Shown here: positions 9,359 to 19,516 of the stretch, one piece after another
Layout: every line of letters begins with the position of its first letter
Numbering within the stretch: position 1 is the first letter of the stretch
Assembly (NCBI GenBank): GCA_963777665.1
Contig: CAVZRJ010000001.1
Coordinates: 248,001-312,000 of the forward strand
DNA length: 64,000 bases
Reading direction: 5' to 3'
DNA from: Bog-756 sp963777665
GTDB taxonomy: Bacteria; Actinomycetota; Acidimicrobiia; Acidimicrobiales; RAAP-2
Made by a program: the position numbers and the translations under genes
The notes under the pieces: model-generated
The model's database searches: none
Seen by the model: only the letters and a program-made list of their open reading frames with translations
What the model was told of the DNA's origin: nothing

Positions 9359-10486
9359 TCAGACGAGCTCGGCCCGGCGGACCTTGCCCCCGGCGGTGCG
9401 CGGGAGGCGGTCCACGACGACCAGCTCGCGCGGGGCGGACCAGGGGGCGAGTCTGGCGGCGACGAGCTCTCGCAGTGCACCGAGTGGCGGGGGGTCGACC
9501 CCCTGAGGAGGAACCACCCAGGCCACCACCCGCTCACCCCAGTCCGGGTCAGTGCGTTTCCAGACCGCCACCTCGGAGACAGCCGGGTGTCCGGCCAGGA
9601 CCTCCTCGACTGCTGCGGGCCAGACCTTCTCGCCGCCGGTCACGATGACCTCCGCCAGGCGCCCGGACACGGTCAGGGAGCCGTCGGCCGCGAGCCGGCC
9701 CGCGTCGCCTGTCGGGTACCAACCGTCGGGGAGGCGGGGATCGGTGCCGTCGCGGTAGCAGCGGAGCAGGAAGGGTCCGCGCACGAGCACCTCGCCCTCG
9801 ACCCCGAGCACCCCGTCGCCGATGCGGAGCTCGACGCCGTCGAGCGCCCACCCGTCGTAGACGACTCCCGATCCGGTCTCGGTCGTCCCGTAGGTGGCGA
9901 TCACCGTGGGTGGGAGCGACGCGGGCGGGGCGTCGCCTCCGAGGAGGACGACCCGGAACCCGGACGCGTCCATGCGACCGAGGGCGGTGGCCACGAGGGA
10001 CACCAGGGTGGCCCCCGCCCGGCATTCGGCCTCGACCGCGCTCGGTTCGAACCGTTCGAGCACGGTGCACGGGGTGCCGGTGACGAGCGAACGGGTCACT
10101 ACCGAGAGCCCCCCGATGTGGGCGAGGGGAAGGCAGGCCACCCAACGGTCGGTCCCCGGGTCGACCCGGAGCCTGCGGGAGGACGCGACGGCCGAGGCGC
10201 TCACCGACCCGTGGGTGTGGACTGCGCCCTTCGGCTCCCCGGTCGTGCCGCTGGTGGCCACCACCAGCGCGTCCCCGGGCTCGGTCGGGAGGCCGCCGGC
10301 CAGGGACCGTGTTCCGTCGGGGGTCACGATGCGGGACGGGCGAAGTGCCGCGAGGAGACGGCGCACCGAGGGCACCGGCAGGCGCGGATCGACCGGGAGC
10401 ACGGCGTTCCCGGCGTCCCAGACCGAGCGCAGGGCGTCGACGAAGCCCGGTCCCGCCGGCAGGTCGAGTGCTACCAACTCCGGCAT
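9359..10486 (-). CDS. menE: o-Succinylbenzoate-CoA ligase-like AMP-forming enzyme
   Basis: An acyl-CoA synthetase of 375 residues, short like other MenE proteins, that would activate o-succinylbenzoate to its CoA ester for menaquinone synthesis. Adenylation motifs are visible in order: TSGTTGEPKGAVHTHG near residue 78, ATYGTTETGSGVVYDG near 198, WYPTGDAGRL near 250, then GGEKVWPAAVEEVLAGHP near 277 and the C-terminal lysine in PRTAGGKVRR near 365. The N-terminal subdomain is reduced compared with typical acyl-CoA synthetases. It is divergent from menB, with only about 50 bases between the two starts, which supports the menE assignment over a general fatty acyl-CoA ligase. Confidence 0.8.
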   Translation of the reverse strand: MPELVALDLPAGPGFVDALRSVWDAGNAVLPVDPRLPVPSVRRLLAALRPSRIVTPDGTRSLAGGLPTEPGDALVVATSGTTGEPKGAVHTHGSVSASAVASSRRLRVDPGTDRWVACLPLAHIGGLSVVTRSLVTGTPCTVLERFEPSAVEAECRAGATLVSLVATALGRMDASGFRVVLLGGDAPPASLPPTVIATYGTTETGSGVVYDGWALDGVELRIGDGVLGVEGEVLVRGPFLLRCYRDGTDPRLPDGWYPTGDAGRLAADGSLTVSGRLAEVIVTGGEKVWPAAVEEVLAGHPAVSEVAVWKRTDPDWGERVVAWVVPPQGVDPPPLGALRELVAARLAPWSAPRELVVVDRLPRTAGGKVRRAELV

Positions 10487-10538
10487 GCGGGTAGCCTAGG
10501 CGACCGTACGAGTGACGACTCTAGGAGTGAATGGTCGA

Positions 10539-11480
10539 ATGGTTTCCTCGGAGCGGCAGGATGCGGGACCGGAGACCCTCGGGACACAGGTGGAGACCGT
10601 CGTGACGGGGCCGCCGCTCGACCCGGTCGAGCGGTTCCGGGGAGCGCCCCTGCCGGCCTGGGACCGCCGCGGCGACTACAAGGACATCCGGATGGATGTG
10701 GCCGATGGCATCGCCAAGCTCACCATCGCGCGGCCCGAGGTGCGGAACGCCTTCCGTCCCCAGACCCTCTTCGAGCTCGCAGATGCGCTCTCGGTCGCCC
10801 GGGACGATCCGGGGGTGGGCGTGGTCATCCTCACCGGAGAGGGCCCCGATGCCTTCTGCTCCGGCGGTGACCAGCGGATCCGCGGCGACGACGGCTACAT
10901 CGGGGACGACGCCGTCGCCCGGCAGGGGATCGGGCGGCTCAACGTCCTCGACGTCCAGATCCAGATCCGGAGGCTGCCCAAGCCGGTGGTGGCCATGGTG
11001 GCCGGCTACGCGATCGGCGGGGGCCACATCCTCCACCTGGTCTGCGACCTGACCATCGCCGCGGACAACGCGCGCTTCGGCCAGACCGGCCCCAAGGTCG
11101 GGAGCTTCGACGGGGGCTACGGGGCGAGCCTGCTCGCCCGGACCATCGGGCTCAAGCGGGCCAAGGAGGTCTGGTTCCTCTGCCGCCAGTACGACGCGGC
11201 GACCGCGCACGACTGGGGCCTGGTCAACGCTGTGGTCCCGCTGGCGGACCTCGAGCGGGAGACGGTGGCCTGGTGCCGCCAGATGCTCTCGCTCTCGCCG
11301 CTCGCCCTGCGCATGCTCAAAGGAGGGCTGCACGCGGCCGACGACGGGCTCGCCGGGCTGCAGCAGTTCGCCGGGGACGCCACCATGCTCTTCTACATGA
11401 GCGAGGAGGCCCAGGAGGGCCGCAACGCCTACCGGGAGCACCGGCCCCCGGAGTTCGGTCGCTTCCCCCGCCGGCCGTGA
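10539..11480 (+). CDS. menB: 1,4-Dihydroxy-2-naphthoyl-CoA synthase
   Basis: A crotonase-fold enzyme of 313 residues that cyclises o-succinylbenzoyl-CoA. The substrate-binding stretch FCSGGDQRIRG lies near residues 106-116, and the oxyanion-hole stretch VAGYAIGGGHILH near 150-162. The block GQTGPKVGSFDGGYG (near 181-195) and the C-terminal EAQEGRNAYREHRPPEF are typical of MenB as opposed to other crotonases. The in-frame starts are GTG 10512, GTG 10527 and ATG 10539. I chose the ATG; AGGAG lies 11 bases ahead, somewhat far. It overlaps menA by 4 bases (GTGA), so the two are translationally coupled. Confidence 0.9.
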   Translation: MVSSERQDAGPETLGTQVETVVTGPPLDPVERFRGAPLPAWDRRGDYKDIRMDVADGIAKLTIARPEVRNAFRPQTLFELADALSVARDDPGVGVVILTGEGPDAFCSGGDQRIRGDDGYIGDDAVARQGIGRLNVLDVQIQIRRLPKPVVAMVAGYAIGGGHILHLVCDLTIAADNARFGQTGPKVGSFDGGYGASLLARTIGLKRAKEVWFLCRQYDAATAHDWGLVNAVVPLADLERETVAWCRQMLSLSPLALRMLKGGLHAADDGLAGLQQFAGDATMLFYMSEEAQEGRNAYREHRPPEFGRFPRRP

Positions 11481-12514
11481 CGCACCCGTGGACCCGGGTC
11501 CGGCCGGAACGGGCCGCCGGGCCCGACGGCAGCCCGCCGGCTCCGGGCGAGATCCGCAAGTGGTGGCTCGGTGCGCGGCCCCGCACCCTGCCCGCCGCCC
11601 TGGTCCCGGTGCTGGTCGGGACGGCCGCAGCCCATCCGCGTCACCCGGGTAGGTGGAGCCAGGTGAGCGTTGCCACCGTGACCGGCGGGGTGCACGGCGG
11701 ACCGCGGGTCGACGCCTGGTGGTGCGCGATCGGCGCGCTCGTCGTCGCTCTCGCCGTCCAGATCGGGACCAACTACGCCAACGACTACGCTGACGGCATC
11801 CGGGGCACCGACGACGTCCGGGTCGGCCCGATCCGACTCGTCGCATCCGGGCTGGCCTCTCCCGGGGCGGTCCGGCGGGCGGCACTGGTCTCGTTCGGCG
11901 TGGCGGCCGTGGTCGGGTTCGGGCTGGCCTGGGCCACCTCGTGGTGGGTGCTCCTGGTCGGTGCGGCCTGCCTGCTCGCCGGGTGGTTCTATACCGGTGG
12001 GCCGCGTCCCTACGGCTACGCCGGCCTCGGCGAGGTCTTCGTCTTCGTGTTCTTCGGCCTTGTAGCGACCCTGGGCACGTTCTACGTGCAGACGGTCAGC
12101 CTCGCAGCTCCGATCGTCTGGTTCGCGGCCGTCCTGGTCGGGTTGCTGGCGACGGCGCTGCTCCTCGCCAACAACCTCCGCGACATCGCGACCGACCGCG
12201 AGACCGGCAAGCGGACCCTGGCCGTCCGGATCGGGCGCAAGGGCGCGGGCCGGTGCTTCGCGACGTGCATCGTGCTGCCGTTCGCCGCGGTGGCGGTGTG
12301 GGGGATCCTCTCGGTGGCAGGAGCACTCGCGTCCGACGTCGCGGCGGCGGCGTTCGTGCCCCTGCTCGCGTTGCCGTTGGTCGTGGTGCCGCTGCGTCTC
12401 ACCAGGAGCGACGCCGAGGGTCGGGCGCTCCTGCCGCTGCTCGCGACCACCGCCCGACTGCAGCTCGTCTTCGGGGTCCTGCTCTCGGTCGCCCTCTGGC
12501 TGTGGATCGGGTGA
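11477..12514 (+). CDS. menA: 1,4-Dihydroxy-2-naphthoate polyprenyltransferase
   Basis: An integral membrane UbiA-family prenyltransferase of about 345 residues that attaches the isoprenoid tail to the naphthoate head group. The first Mg-diphosphate motif is seen as NYANDYADGIRGTDD near residue 97. The second is NNLRDIATDRETGKRTLAVRIG near residue 232. Several hydrophobic segments run between and after them. The GTG start at 11477 overlaps the menB stop (GTGA), and residues from there read WTRVRPERAAG, a plausible N-terminal extension before the conserved WWLGARPRTLPAA. Confidence 0.88.
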   Translation: MTHPWTRVRPERAAGPDGSPPAPGEIRKWWLGARPRTLPAALVPVLVGTAAAHPRHPGRWSQVSVATVTGGVHGGPRVDAWWCAIGALVVALAVQIGTNYANDYADGIRGTDDVRVGPIRLVASGLASPGAVRRAALVSFGVAAVVGFGLAWATSWWVLLVGAACLLAGWFYTGGPRPYGYAGLGEVFVFVFFGLVATLGTFYVQTVSLAAPIVWFAAVLVGLLATALLLANNLRDIATDRETGKRTLAVRIGRKGAGRCFATCIVLPFAAVAVWGILSVAGALASDVAAAAFVPLLALPLVVVPLRLTRSDAEGRALLPLLATTARLQLVFGVLLSVALWLWIG

Positions 12515-12555
12515 CCGCGGCCCGATCGGCCGACCGGGCACCGCGTGGGCGCAGA

Positions 12556-13386
12556 TCAGCCCCGGGTGTCGGCCGCCAGGAAGGACCGCACCGCGTCGGT
12601 CACCGCGTGCGGTTGTTGCAGATGGGGGGCGTGGTCGGTTGCCGGGACCACGACGCTGGTGGCGTTCTCGCCGATGGCACGGACCATCCGGCGCCCGAGC
12701 GCGGTGAACTTGGCGTCGTGCTCGCCGCTGAGCACGAGGACCGGCATCCCGATCGCGCCCAGCCGGTCCCAGAGCGGCACCTGGGTTCCGGTTCCGGCCA
12801 GACGCAGACTCGAGGCCAGCCCGGCCGCGGTGTTGCGCTCGCGCTCCTCGACCCCGACGGCCTCCTCGGGGACCTCGCCGAAGATCGGGCCGGTCACCCA
12901 GCGGCAGACGAACTCCGCGACGGTGTCCATGGGAGGGCCACCACCCGGAGGGTCCAGTCGGTCGGCCAGCGTCTGGTCGGCGCGACGCCGCTCCGCCCGG
13001 TCGCCTTCGTCGTCGATGCCGGCGGTGCCCGAGATGAGCACCAGGCGCCGGACCAGGTCCGGCCGATCGAGCGCCAGGTGGAGGCAGAAGCGTGCCCCCA
13101 TCGAGTAGCCGAGGTAGTCGCCTGCCCCTCCGGCGAGGCCGAGGAGGCGGGCTCCGGACGGGAGGTCGGCCCGGACCGCCGCCGATCCCCCGTGGCCGGG
13201 GAGGTCGACCAGCACCAGGCGACGGCCGGGAGCCAGTCCGGCCTCGAGCCCGCCCCAGAGTCGACGGGTCTGGGTGAACCCGTGCGCGAGCACCAGGGTC
13301 GGCCCGTCCCCGGCGGATTCGGCGTACAGCTCGGCCGCTGGCCCGGGCACGGCAGCGGCGGTCGGGGTGGGCTCGTGCGTCGGCAT
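12556..13386 (-). CDS. menH: Alpha/beta hydrolase, likely SHCHC synthase MenH
   Basis: A 276-residue alpha/beta hydrolase. LAHGFTQTRRLWGGL near residue 34 is the oxyanion region typical of MenH, LVDLPGHGGSA follows near 60, and the nucleophile elbow is GYSMGARFCLHLAL near 95, with Ser in GxSxG. A late acid residue (LVLSGEHDAKF) and the final HAPHLQQPHAV with the catalytic His complete the triad. It would remove pyruvate from the MenD product. Its start lies 12 bases from the divergent menD start, which strengthens the MenH call. Confidence 0.8.
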   Translation of the reverse strand: MPTHEPTPTAAAVPGPAAELYAESAGDGPTLVLAHGFTQTRRLWGGLEAGLAPGRRLVLVDLPGHGGSAAVRADLPSGARLLGLAGGAGDYLGYSMGARFCLHLALDRPDLVRRLVLISGTAGIDDEGDRAERRRADQTLADRLDPPGGGPPMDTVAEFVCRWVTGPIFGEVPEEAVGVEERERNTAAGLASSLRLAGTGTQVPLWDRLGAIGMPVLVLSGEHDAKFTALGRRMVRAIGENATSVVVPATDHAPHLQQPHAVTDAVRSFLAADTRG

Positions 13387-13397
13387 GGGACCTACGG

Positions 13398-15191
13398 ATG
13401 AGCGTACCGACCGGGCCGGGGCAACCCGGGGACGGCGACCGGCAGGCGGCGTTCGCCGCCTGCCTGGTCGACGAGTGGGTGCGGGGCGGCGTCTCCCACG
13501 CGGTGCTCTGCGCGGGGTCGCGTTCGACTCCGCTGGCCATGGCCGTGGCGGCCGACCCCCGCATCTCCCTCTGCGTCCGGCTCGACGAACGGTCGGCGGG
13601 ATTCGTGGCGCTCGGGATCGGGCTCGCGACCGGCCGCCCGGCCGCGGTCGTCACGACCAGCGGGACGGCGGCAGCCGAGCTGCACCCGGCGGTGATCGAG
13701 GCCGACCTGGCGCGGGTGCCGCTGCTGGTCTGCACGGCCGACCGCCCCCCGGAGCTGCGCGGGGTGGCCGCGCCCCAGACCATCGACCAGACCCATCTGT
13801 TCGGGAGGGCCGCACGCTGGTTCGCCGATCCGGGTGTGCCCGACTCGGCCGCTAGCGCCACCTGGCGGTCGTTGGCCGCGCGGTCGGTCGCCGAGTCGGT
13901 CGCCGGACCACGCGGTCCGGGCCCGGTCCACCTCAACCTCCCGTTCCGCGATCCGTTGTTGGGCGACTCGCGCGGGGCGGAGGGCCGGCCCCCGGACGGC
14001 CGGACGGCGCTCCCTGGCACCAGATGGAGGTGGCCGCGACACCACCGTCGGACGCGCTGATCGATCGTCTGGCGGGGTCCGGGCTGCTCGATCCCGGCTC
14101 GCGCGGTGTGATCGTCGCGGGGTCCGGATGCGGAGACCCGACGGCAGTGCTCGGCCTTGCCGATGCCCTCGGTTGGCCGGTGCTTGCCGACCCGCGCTCG
14201 GGCCTCCGCACGACGGAGGCGGCCGTCGTGGCAGCGGCCGACGGCATCCTGCGCTCACAGCGTTTCGCGGACGCCCACCGACCCTCGTTCGTGCTGCGAC
14301 TCGGAGGGCGGTGGGCCTCCAAGGTGGTCAACGCCTTCGTGGACGGTGCACCCGCGCTGGTGGCCGACCCCTTCGACCAGTGGCCCGATCCCGAGCGGAG
14401 CGCGGAGCGACTGGTCCGCTGCGACCCGACCCTTCTGTGCGAGGCGCTGTCGGGCGCGGCAGGCTCGGGCGGGAGTCGACCGCGACCGCACGGAGCGCTG
14501 CGTGGAGATCCGACTGGGAGGGTGCAGAGGCACGTCCGCGACGGCGTGCTCGCCGGCTCGCTCGGCGCTCGGATGCCGCTCACCGAGCCGGCGCTCGCCC
14601 ACCAGGTGTTCGCCTCCCTCGCCGGCTGGGGCCACCCTCGTCGTGTCGTCGTCGATGCCGGTGCGCGACCTCGAGTCGTTCGGGATCCCGCGGAGGGACC
14701 CGCCCACCGTCTACGCCAACCGCGGCGCCAACGGCATCGACGGCGTGACGTCCACCGCGCTCGGTGTGGCCCTCGCGGCACCCGGGCCGACGGTCGCCCT
14801 CCTCGGCGACCTGGCATTCCTGCATGACGTCTCCGCGCTGATCGGGCCGAAGGGGGCCCGTCCCCCGCTCACCGTTGTCGTGGCCGACAACCAGGGGGGA
14901 GGGATCTTCTCGTTCCTGCCGCAAGCCTCGGTGCTCGACGCCGTCGCGTTCGAGCGACTCTTCGGCACACCGCAGGGCGCCGACGTGGCCGAGGTCGCCC
15001 GGGGGTGCGGCTGGGTGGTGGAGGACCTCGACCGGAGCACGTCGCCGGACGACCTCCGGAACGCACTGGACCGAGCCGTGGGCATCGGCGGGGGAGTCCT
15101 GCTGCGCGTACAGGTGCCGGACCGCACGACCAACGTGGCCGTCCACGACCGGGTCAACGCGGACGTCGTCGCCGCCGTCGAGCAGGGCTGA
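13398..15191 (+). CDS. menD: SEPHCHC synthase, thiamine-diphosphate enzyme, two frame breaks
   Basis: MenD joins 2-oxoglutarate and isochorismate in a thiamine-diphosphate reaction. The N-terminal part has HAVLCAGSRSTPLAMA near residue 34 and DERSAGFVALGIGLATGRPA near 62. The C-terminal part has SSSMPVRDLESFG, NRGANGIDGVTSTALG and the cofactor-binding GDLAFLHDVSAL. The protein is spread over three frames. The first break is near 14009-14014, before WHQMEVAATPPS, and fits one missing base. The second is in the GGGG run at 14628-14631, which has one G too many. Corrected length is about 597 residues, normal for MenD. Start is the ATG at 13398. I consider the breaks sequence errors, since the rest of the pathway is intact. 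Confidence 0.85.
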
Positions 15192-15198
15192 GCCAGGA

Positions 15199-16705
15199 TC
15201 ACATCGCGGCCGGCGAAGTCCTCAGCAGGGGCGCGGGTCGAAACGCAGGGATCGCCGGCGGGGATGCGGGGGTGTAGGGGCCGGCTGGGCCGTCGGGGGG
15301 CGCCGCCGGTGCGACGGGCGCGGTGGTGGGTGCGGTCAGTGCGAGCGGGTTCCCGTACTGGTCGATCGGCGGGGTCAGGATCGAGCCGAACGGCCCACCC
15401 AGCAATTGGGTGATGGTGGTCGCCGCGGCCGCGGGATGGACGATCTCGACCGAGCCGGCCGTCTGTGAGGTAGCCCCGACCGTCGGCAGCGTGTAGTTCT
15501 GCAACTGAGAGCCGGAGAAGGCGTGGTACCGCTGGGCCAGTGACAGCAGATCGGTGGCAGAGAGGTTGTCGTCCTTGGAGAAATCGTGGACCACCGAACT
15601 GAGCAGCGCGTTGAGCCGCAGGGGGTTGTAGGTGCTCTTGGCCTTGTCGATGGTCGCCTCGATGATCAGGTTCTGGCGTTCGATCCGCCCGAGGTCCGAG
15701 GTGGGGTCGGACTGCCAGGAGCCGTCCACCTCGTACTCGAAGTACCGGGACCGGGAGAGGCTGAGTGCCTGGCTACCGTTGAGCACCTGGCATCCGGTCG
15801 TGGGGATGTCGAGGCCGGAATTGTTGTAGCAGGTGCCGCGTCGAGCAGTCCTGGTCGCGTACCGGGTAGGGGAAGTCCATCGAGATCCCCCCGAGCGCGT
15901 TGACCGCGTCCTCCACGCCGAAGAAGTTGACGACGATGTAGTGGCTGATCGGGATCCCGAAGGTGTGCTCGATGGTCTGGACGAGTGCGTCGGGCCCGTT
16001 GCTGAAGGCGGCATTGATCTTGTTCTGGGTCGCGAGCGGCGAGTTGGCGGGGAGGCCGGTGATGGTCACATAGGTGTCGCGGGGGATCGACAGCGAAGCG
16101 GCCGTTCCCGTGGTCGGGTCGATGTGGAGGATCTTGATGGTGTCGGAGCGCTGTCCTGCCGTGGCGGTCGGGCTGCCGAAGTGCTGTGCCTCGGCCGCAG
16201 TCTCGCCGGCCCGGCTGTCCGAGCCGATGAGCAGGAGGTTGTAGGGCTGCCCGTTGGCCGCGGCCACGCAGCTGGTGCACGGGGCGGAGGCGATCTTCCC
16301 CCACTGGTACCGGAAGTAGCCGAACCCGAGACCGGTCACGACGAGGAGGGCGACGACCAGCACGACGAGTGTCCGGAGCACGCGTTCGGGACGGCTCCGG
16401 CGACGGCGCATCGCCCGGCGCCGCTCGCGCCGGCCTGGGACGGCCACCTGTCCCCCGAGGATCGGGCCGGTGAACCGGGGGTCCGATCCTGTCGGGCCGG
16501 AGCCGGCGGTGGTGCCACGCGCCCGACCGGTCGGGCGGCCGCGCTGGTCCCCCGATGGTCGGGGCGGACGCGGCGGCGGAGGGTTCGAGGGTGCCATGGC
16601 GAGCGACTGGTGCAGCACGTCGGCCGGGATGGCCGGCGGTGGGTCCCGGGGGCGGCAGGTAGGGCAGCCCCAGTGTCCCACCTCGGCGAGGTCGGCAGGG
16701 GTCAC
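15199..16705 (-). CDS. LytR-CpsA-Psr family cell-wall ligase, one frame break
   Basis: LCP proteins transfer glycopolymers from lipid carriers to peptidoglycan outside the membrane. A long Pro/Arg-rich cytoplasmic N-terminus is followed by one membrane helix (LRTLVVLVVALLVVTGLGFGY), then the LCP domain: NLLLIGSDSRAG, QRSDTIKILHIDP, LSIPRDTYVTI, NKINAAFSNGPD and, after the break, GCQVLNGSQALSLSRSRYFE with GRIERQNLIIEA. The frame changes near 15831-15838; one fewer base joins the two halves. The C-terminus ends in a Pro/Ala-rich tail. The start is uncertain: 16705 includes a CPTC motif, and a later in-frame ATG (MAPSNPPPP) is also possible. It overlaps no neighbour and is convergent with menD. 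Confidence 0.8.
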
Positions 16706-16721
16706 CCACCCGACGGCCGGG

Positions 16722-18066
16722 TCAGGGGTGCGAGGGCATCCAGGAGCCGTGGAACCCGAAGGGCACCCGGGCGGGGAGGTGCACCGTGGCCACCGGAGGG
16801 CCGGCGAAGGAGGTGGCGTCGAGGATCACCAGGTCGCTCGCGTCACGGGTCGCGTCGTAGACGACGACGAGGATCCAGCCCTCGTCCTCGCCGGTGCCGT
16901 CGGAGGCGCGCACGAAGACCGCCTCCGAGGCCGACCGGTACGGGCCCGGTTCGTATCGTGTCGACTCGTCGCGTTGTAAGTCGTACTTGACCAGGCCCTC
17001 CCAGGAAGGCTCCTCGGGACGGTCGCCGGCCCGCGTGCAGTAGCCGTAGCGGTGCCGCCGGCCCGCCACCGCGTCGTCGATCCTCGGGAACTCGACCGGG
17101 GTGTCGTCGAGGCGCGCCTCCGAGACCCGGTCGGCGGTCGGGTCGATGGTCCACCGCCAGAGCGACGGGGAGGACCGGGAGATGACCTCCCCCGGTCCGG
17201 TGTCGAAGGCGGTCTCGTACCGGATGACGTCCATGACCACCGAGTCGCCGTCGTCGAAGGCGTTGAGCACGTGGAGGACGACGCTCGGGTCGGTGTCGAT
17301 CCAGTGCAGCTCGCGTCCGGTCCCGCCGCGGGGCAGGATCCCGATCCGCGAGCCGGTCTCGGCCGACCAGCGGAAGGGGAAGGGACGGCCGGACGCGGCC
17401 AGGGCGAGATCGAAGAGGACCGGCTGGTCGAGGAAGACGACCGCGGGTGGCGGTGAGTCCGAAGTCGTGCATCAGCGAGGCACCGGGGATGTCGAGGTCC
17501 TCGGTTGTGACCAGCTGCCCGCCGGCATCGACGACGTGGTAGCGGAGGAATGGGGGGCCGAAGAGGTCGACGCCGAAGAAGACCAGGTCGCCGGTGTCCG
17601 GGTCGACCTTGGGGTGCGCACACATCGGCGATGACAGCGTCCCGTCGAAATCGTAGACCTGTGCGCGCTCGAGGTCGGAGGAGAGCCTGTGGGGGAATCC
17701 GGACTCCATCAGGGCGAGGGTGATCCCGCCGTGGCCGATCACGTGGGTGTTCGCCTGGCCGTCCACCGGTTCGGCGGGACCGCGCGGGGGGGCCGTGGCC
17801 ACCTTGGCCGCGAGGGCCCGGGTGCGCACCCACCGGTTGCGGTAGCCGGTGGCTCGCCCGTCGGCGAGGGAGATCGCGTGGACCATGCCGTCGCCGGCGA
17901 ACCAGTGGTAGTCGGCGGGATCGGCAGGGACCGACACCGGGTTGGGTCCGTTGCGGAGCAGCCGGCCCTCGAGGTCGGGGGGAATCACACCGGTCACCGG
18001 GAGCGCAGCATCGGTGCGTTCGTCGAGCACCGGGGCGAAGTTGCCTTCCAGGTACGGGTTCACCAT
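16722..18066 (-). CDS. Carotenoid cleavage oxygenase (RPE65 family), one frame break
   Basis: An iron-dependent dioxygenase of about 447 residues that cleaves carotenoids or apocarotenoids. The iron-binding His residues are visible in family context: CAHPKVDPDTGDLV, GASLMHDFGLT, HVLNAFDDGD and the C-terminal FGFHGSW. The N-terminal LRNGPNPVSVPADPADYHWF and GDGMVHAISLADG blocks are typical. The frame changes near 17441-17445, just after HDFGLTATR; downstream reading resumes as VVFLDQPVLFDLALA. One base fewer (or two more) restores it. Substrate specificity cannot be read from the sequence, and no carotenoid synthesis gene lies in the window. Confidence 0.82.
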
Positions 18067-18158
18067 CGGGGTTCCTCGCGCTCTGCACCGGTGACCCGAC
18101 CGGCCGGGGGGCGATCGTAGCGTCCGTTCCGGGGTTGGCGACGTGGCAGGCTGAGGCG

Positions 18159-19449
18159 ATGGCCGGTCTCCTCGAGGACCTCCGATTCCGGGGGTTGATC
18201 CACCAGATGACCGACCCCTCGCTCGGTGACCGGCTCGATGCGGGTGGCCTGACCGGCTACAGCGGGTTCGACCCCACGGCAGACAGCCTCCACGTCGGGC
18301 ACCTGCTCCAGGTCTGCACCCTTCGGCGCCTGCAGGAGGGGGGACACCGGCCGATCGCCCTCGCCGGCGGTGGCACCGGGCTCATCGGGGACCCCGGCGG
18401 CAAGTCCGAGGAGCGGAATCTGCTGACCGACGAGGCCCTGGCGGCCAACCTCGCCGGGATCCAGCGCCAGCTGGCGCGCTTCGTGGAGTTCGACCAGGGC
18501 GCCGCCCACTCCGGAGCGCTGCTCGTCAACAACGCCGACTGGCTGCGCTCTGCGGACCTGATCGGCTTCCTCCGCGACGTGGGCAAGCACTTCACCGTCA
18601 ACCAGATGGTGGCGAAGGAGTCGGTCCGTCACACGGCTCGAGCGCGCCGACCAGGGGATCTCGTTCACCGAATTCAGCTACATGCTCCTCCAGGCCTACG
18701 ACTTCCTCCACCTCTTCGACACCTACGGGTGCACCGTGCAGCTCGGTGGGAGCGACCAGTGGGGGAACATCACCCTGGGCATCGAGCTCGATCCGCAAGG
18801 TGCGCCAGGCCGAGGCCTTCGGTGTCACCACCCCGCTGGTGCTCAAGGCCGACGGCACCAAGTTCGGCAAGACCGAGTCCGGTTCGGTGTGGCTGGACCC
18901 GGACCGCACCACCCCCTACCAGCTCTACCAGTTCTTCCTCCGGAGCGAGGACGCCATGGTCGGGACCTACCTCCGGTACTTCACCTTCCTCTCCCACGAG
19001 GAGATCCTGGCCCTCGACGCCTCGACCGCCGCACACCCCGAGCGGCGCGAGGCCCACCGCGAGCTCGCCCGCCAGGTCTGCACCCTCGTCCACGGCGAGT
19101 CGGAGACCGCCCGGGCCGAGCAGGCCGCGGCCGCACTCTTCGGTGAGGAGGTGGCCGACCTCGACGAGCGCTCCCTCCTCGACGTCTTCGCCGACGCGCC
19201 GTCGACCGATCTGGCGCGGACCCGCCTCGACGACGGGGGCGTGCTGCTGGTCGATCTGCTGGCCGAGGCCGGCCTGGTCTCGTCCAAGAGCCAGGCCCGC
19301 ACCACGGTGGCCCAGGGCGGCGCCTACGTCAACAACCGTCCGCGAGGACGACGTGACCCGCAGGCTGGGCCCGGCCGATCTGGTGGCCGGACCGGTACCT
19401 GGTGCTGCGCCGCGGCAAGAAGGACTATCACCTCGTCCGATTCGGCTGA
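18159..19449 (+). CDS. tyrS: Tyrosyl-tRNA synthetase, four frame breaks
   Basis: Charges tRNA-Tyr. Class I signature HVGH (in DSLHVGHLLQV) lies near residue 47, the tyrosine pocket blocks YMLLQAYDFLHLF and GGSDQWGNI follow, and the KMSKS loop is GTKFGKTESG. The S4 RNA-binding domain is the C-terminal LLAEAGLVSSKSQARTTVAQ and ends KKDYHLVRFG. Four breaks at about 18628-18633, 18788-18791, 19339-19342 and 19392-19393 are each explained by one extra base, giving about 428 residues, normal length. An essential gene with four same-direction one-base breaks is best read as sequence error. I chose ATG 18159 over 18135 since MAGLLEDLRFRG matches family N-termini. Confidence 0.88.
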
Positions 19450-19516
19450 TGCCGCCGACGAACCGGTGCCGACGGGCGCGGGGGACCTCGTCGGCACCGG
19501 TCCTACACTGGCTCCC

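Noticed and set aside
11429..14020. Very long (863-codon) minus-strand frame
   Set aside because: Low-complexity Arg/Pro/Gly product opposite menA and menD; a composition artefact.
18159..19449. tyrS as a real pseudogene
   Set aside because: All motifs are conserved, and four same-direction one-base changes in an essential gene fit sequencing error better than decay.
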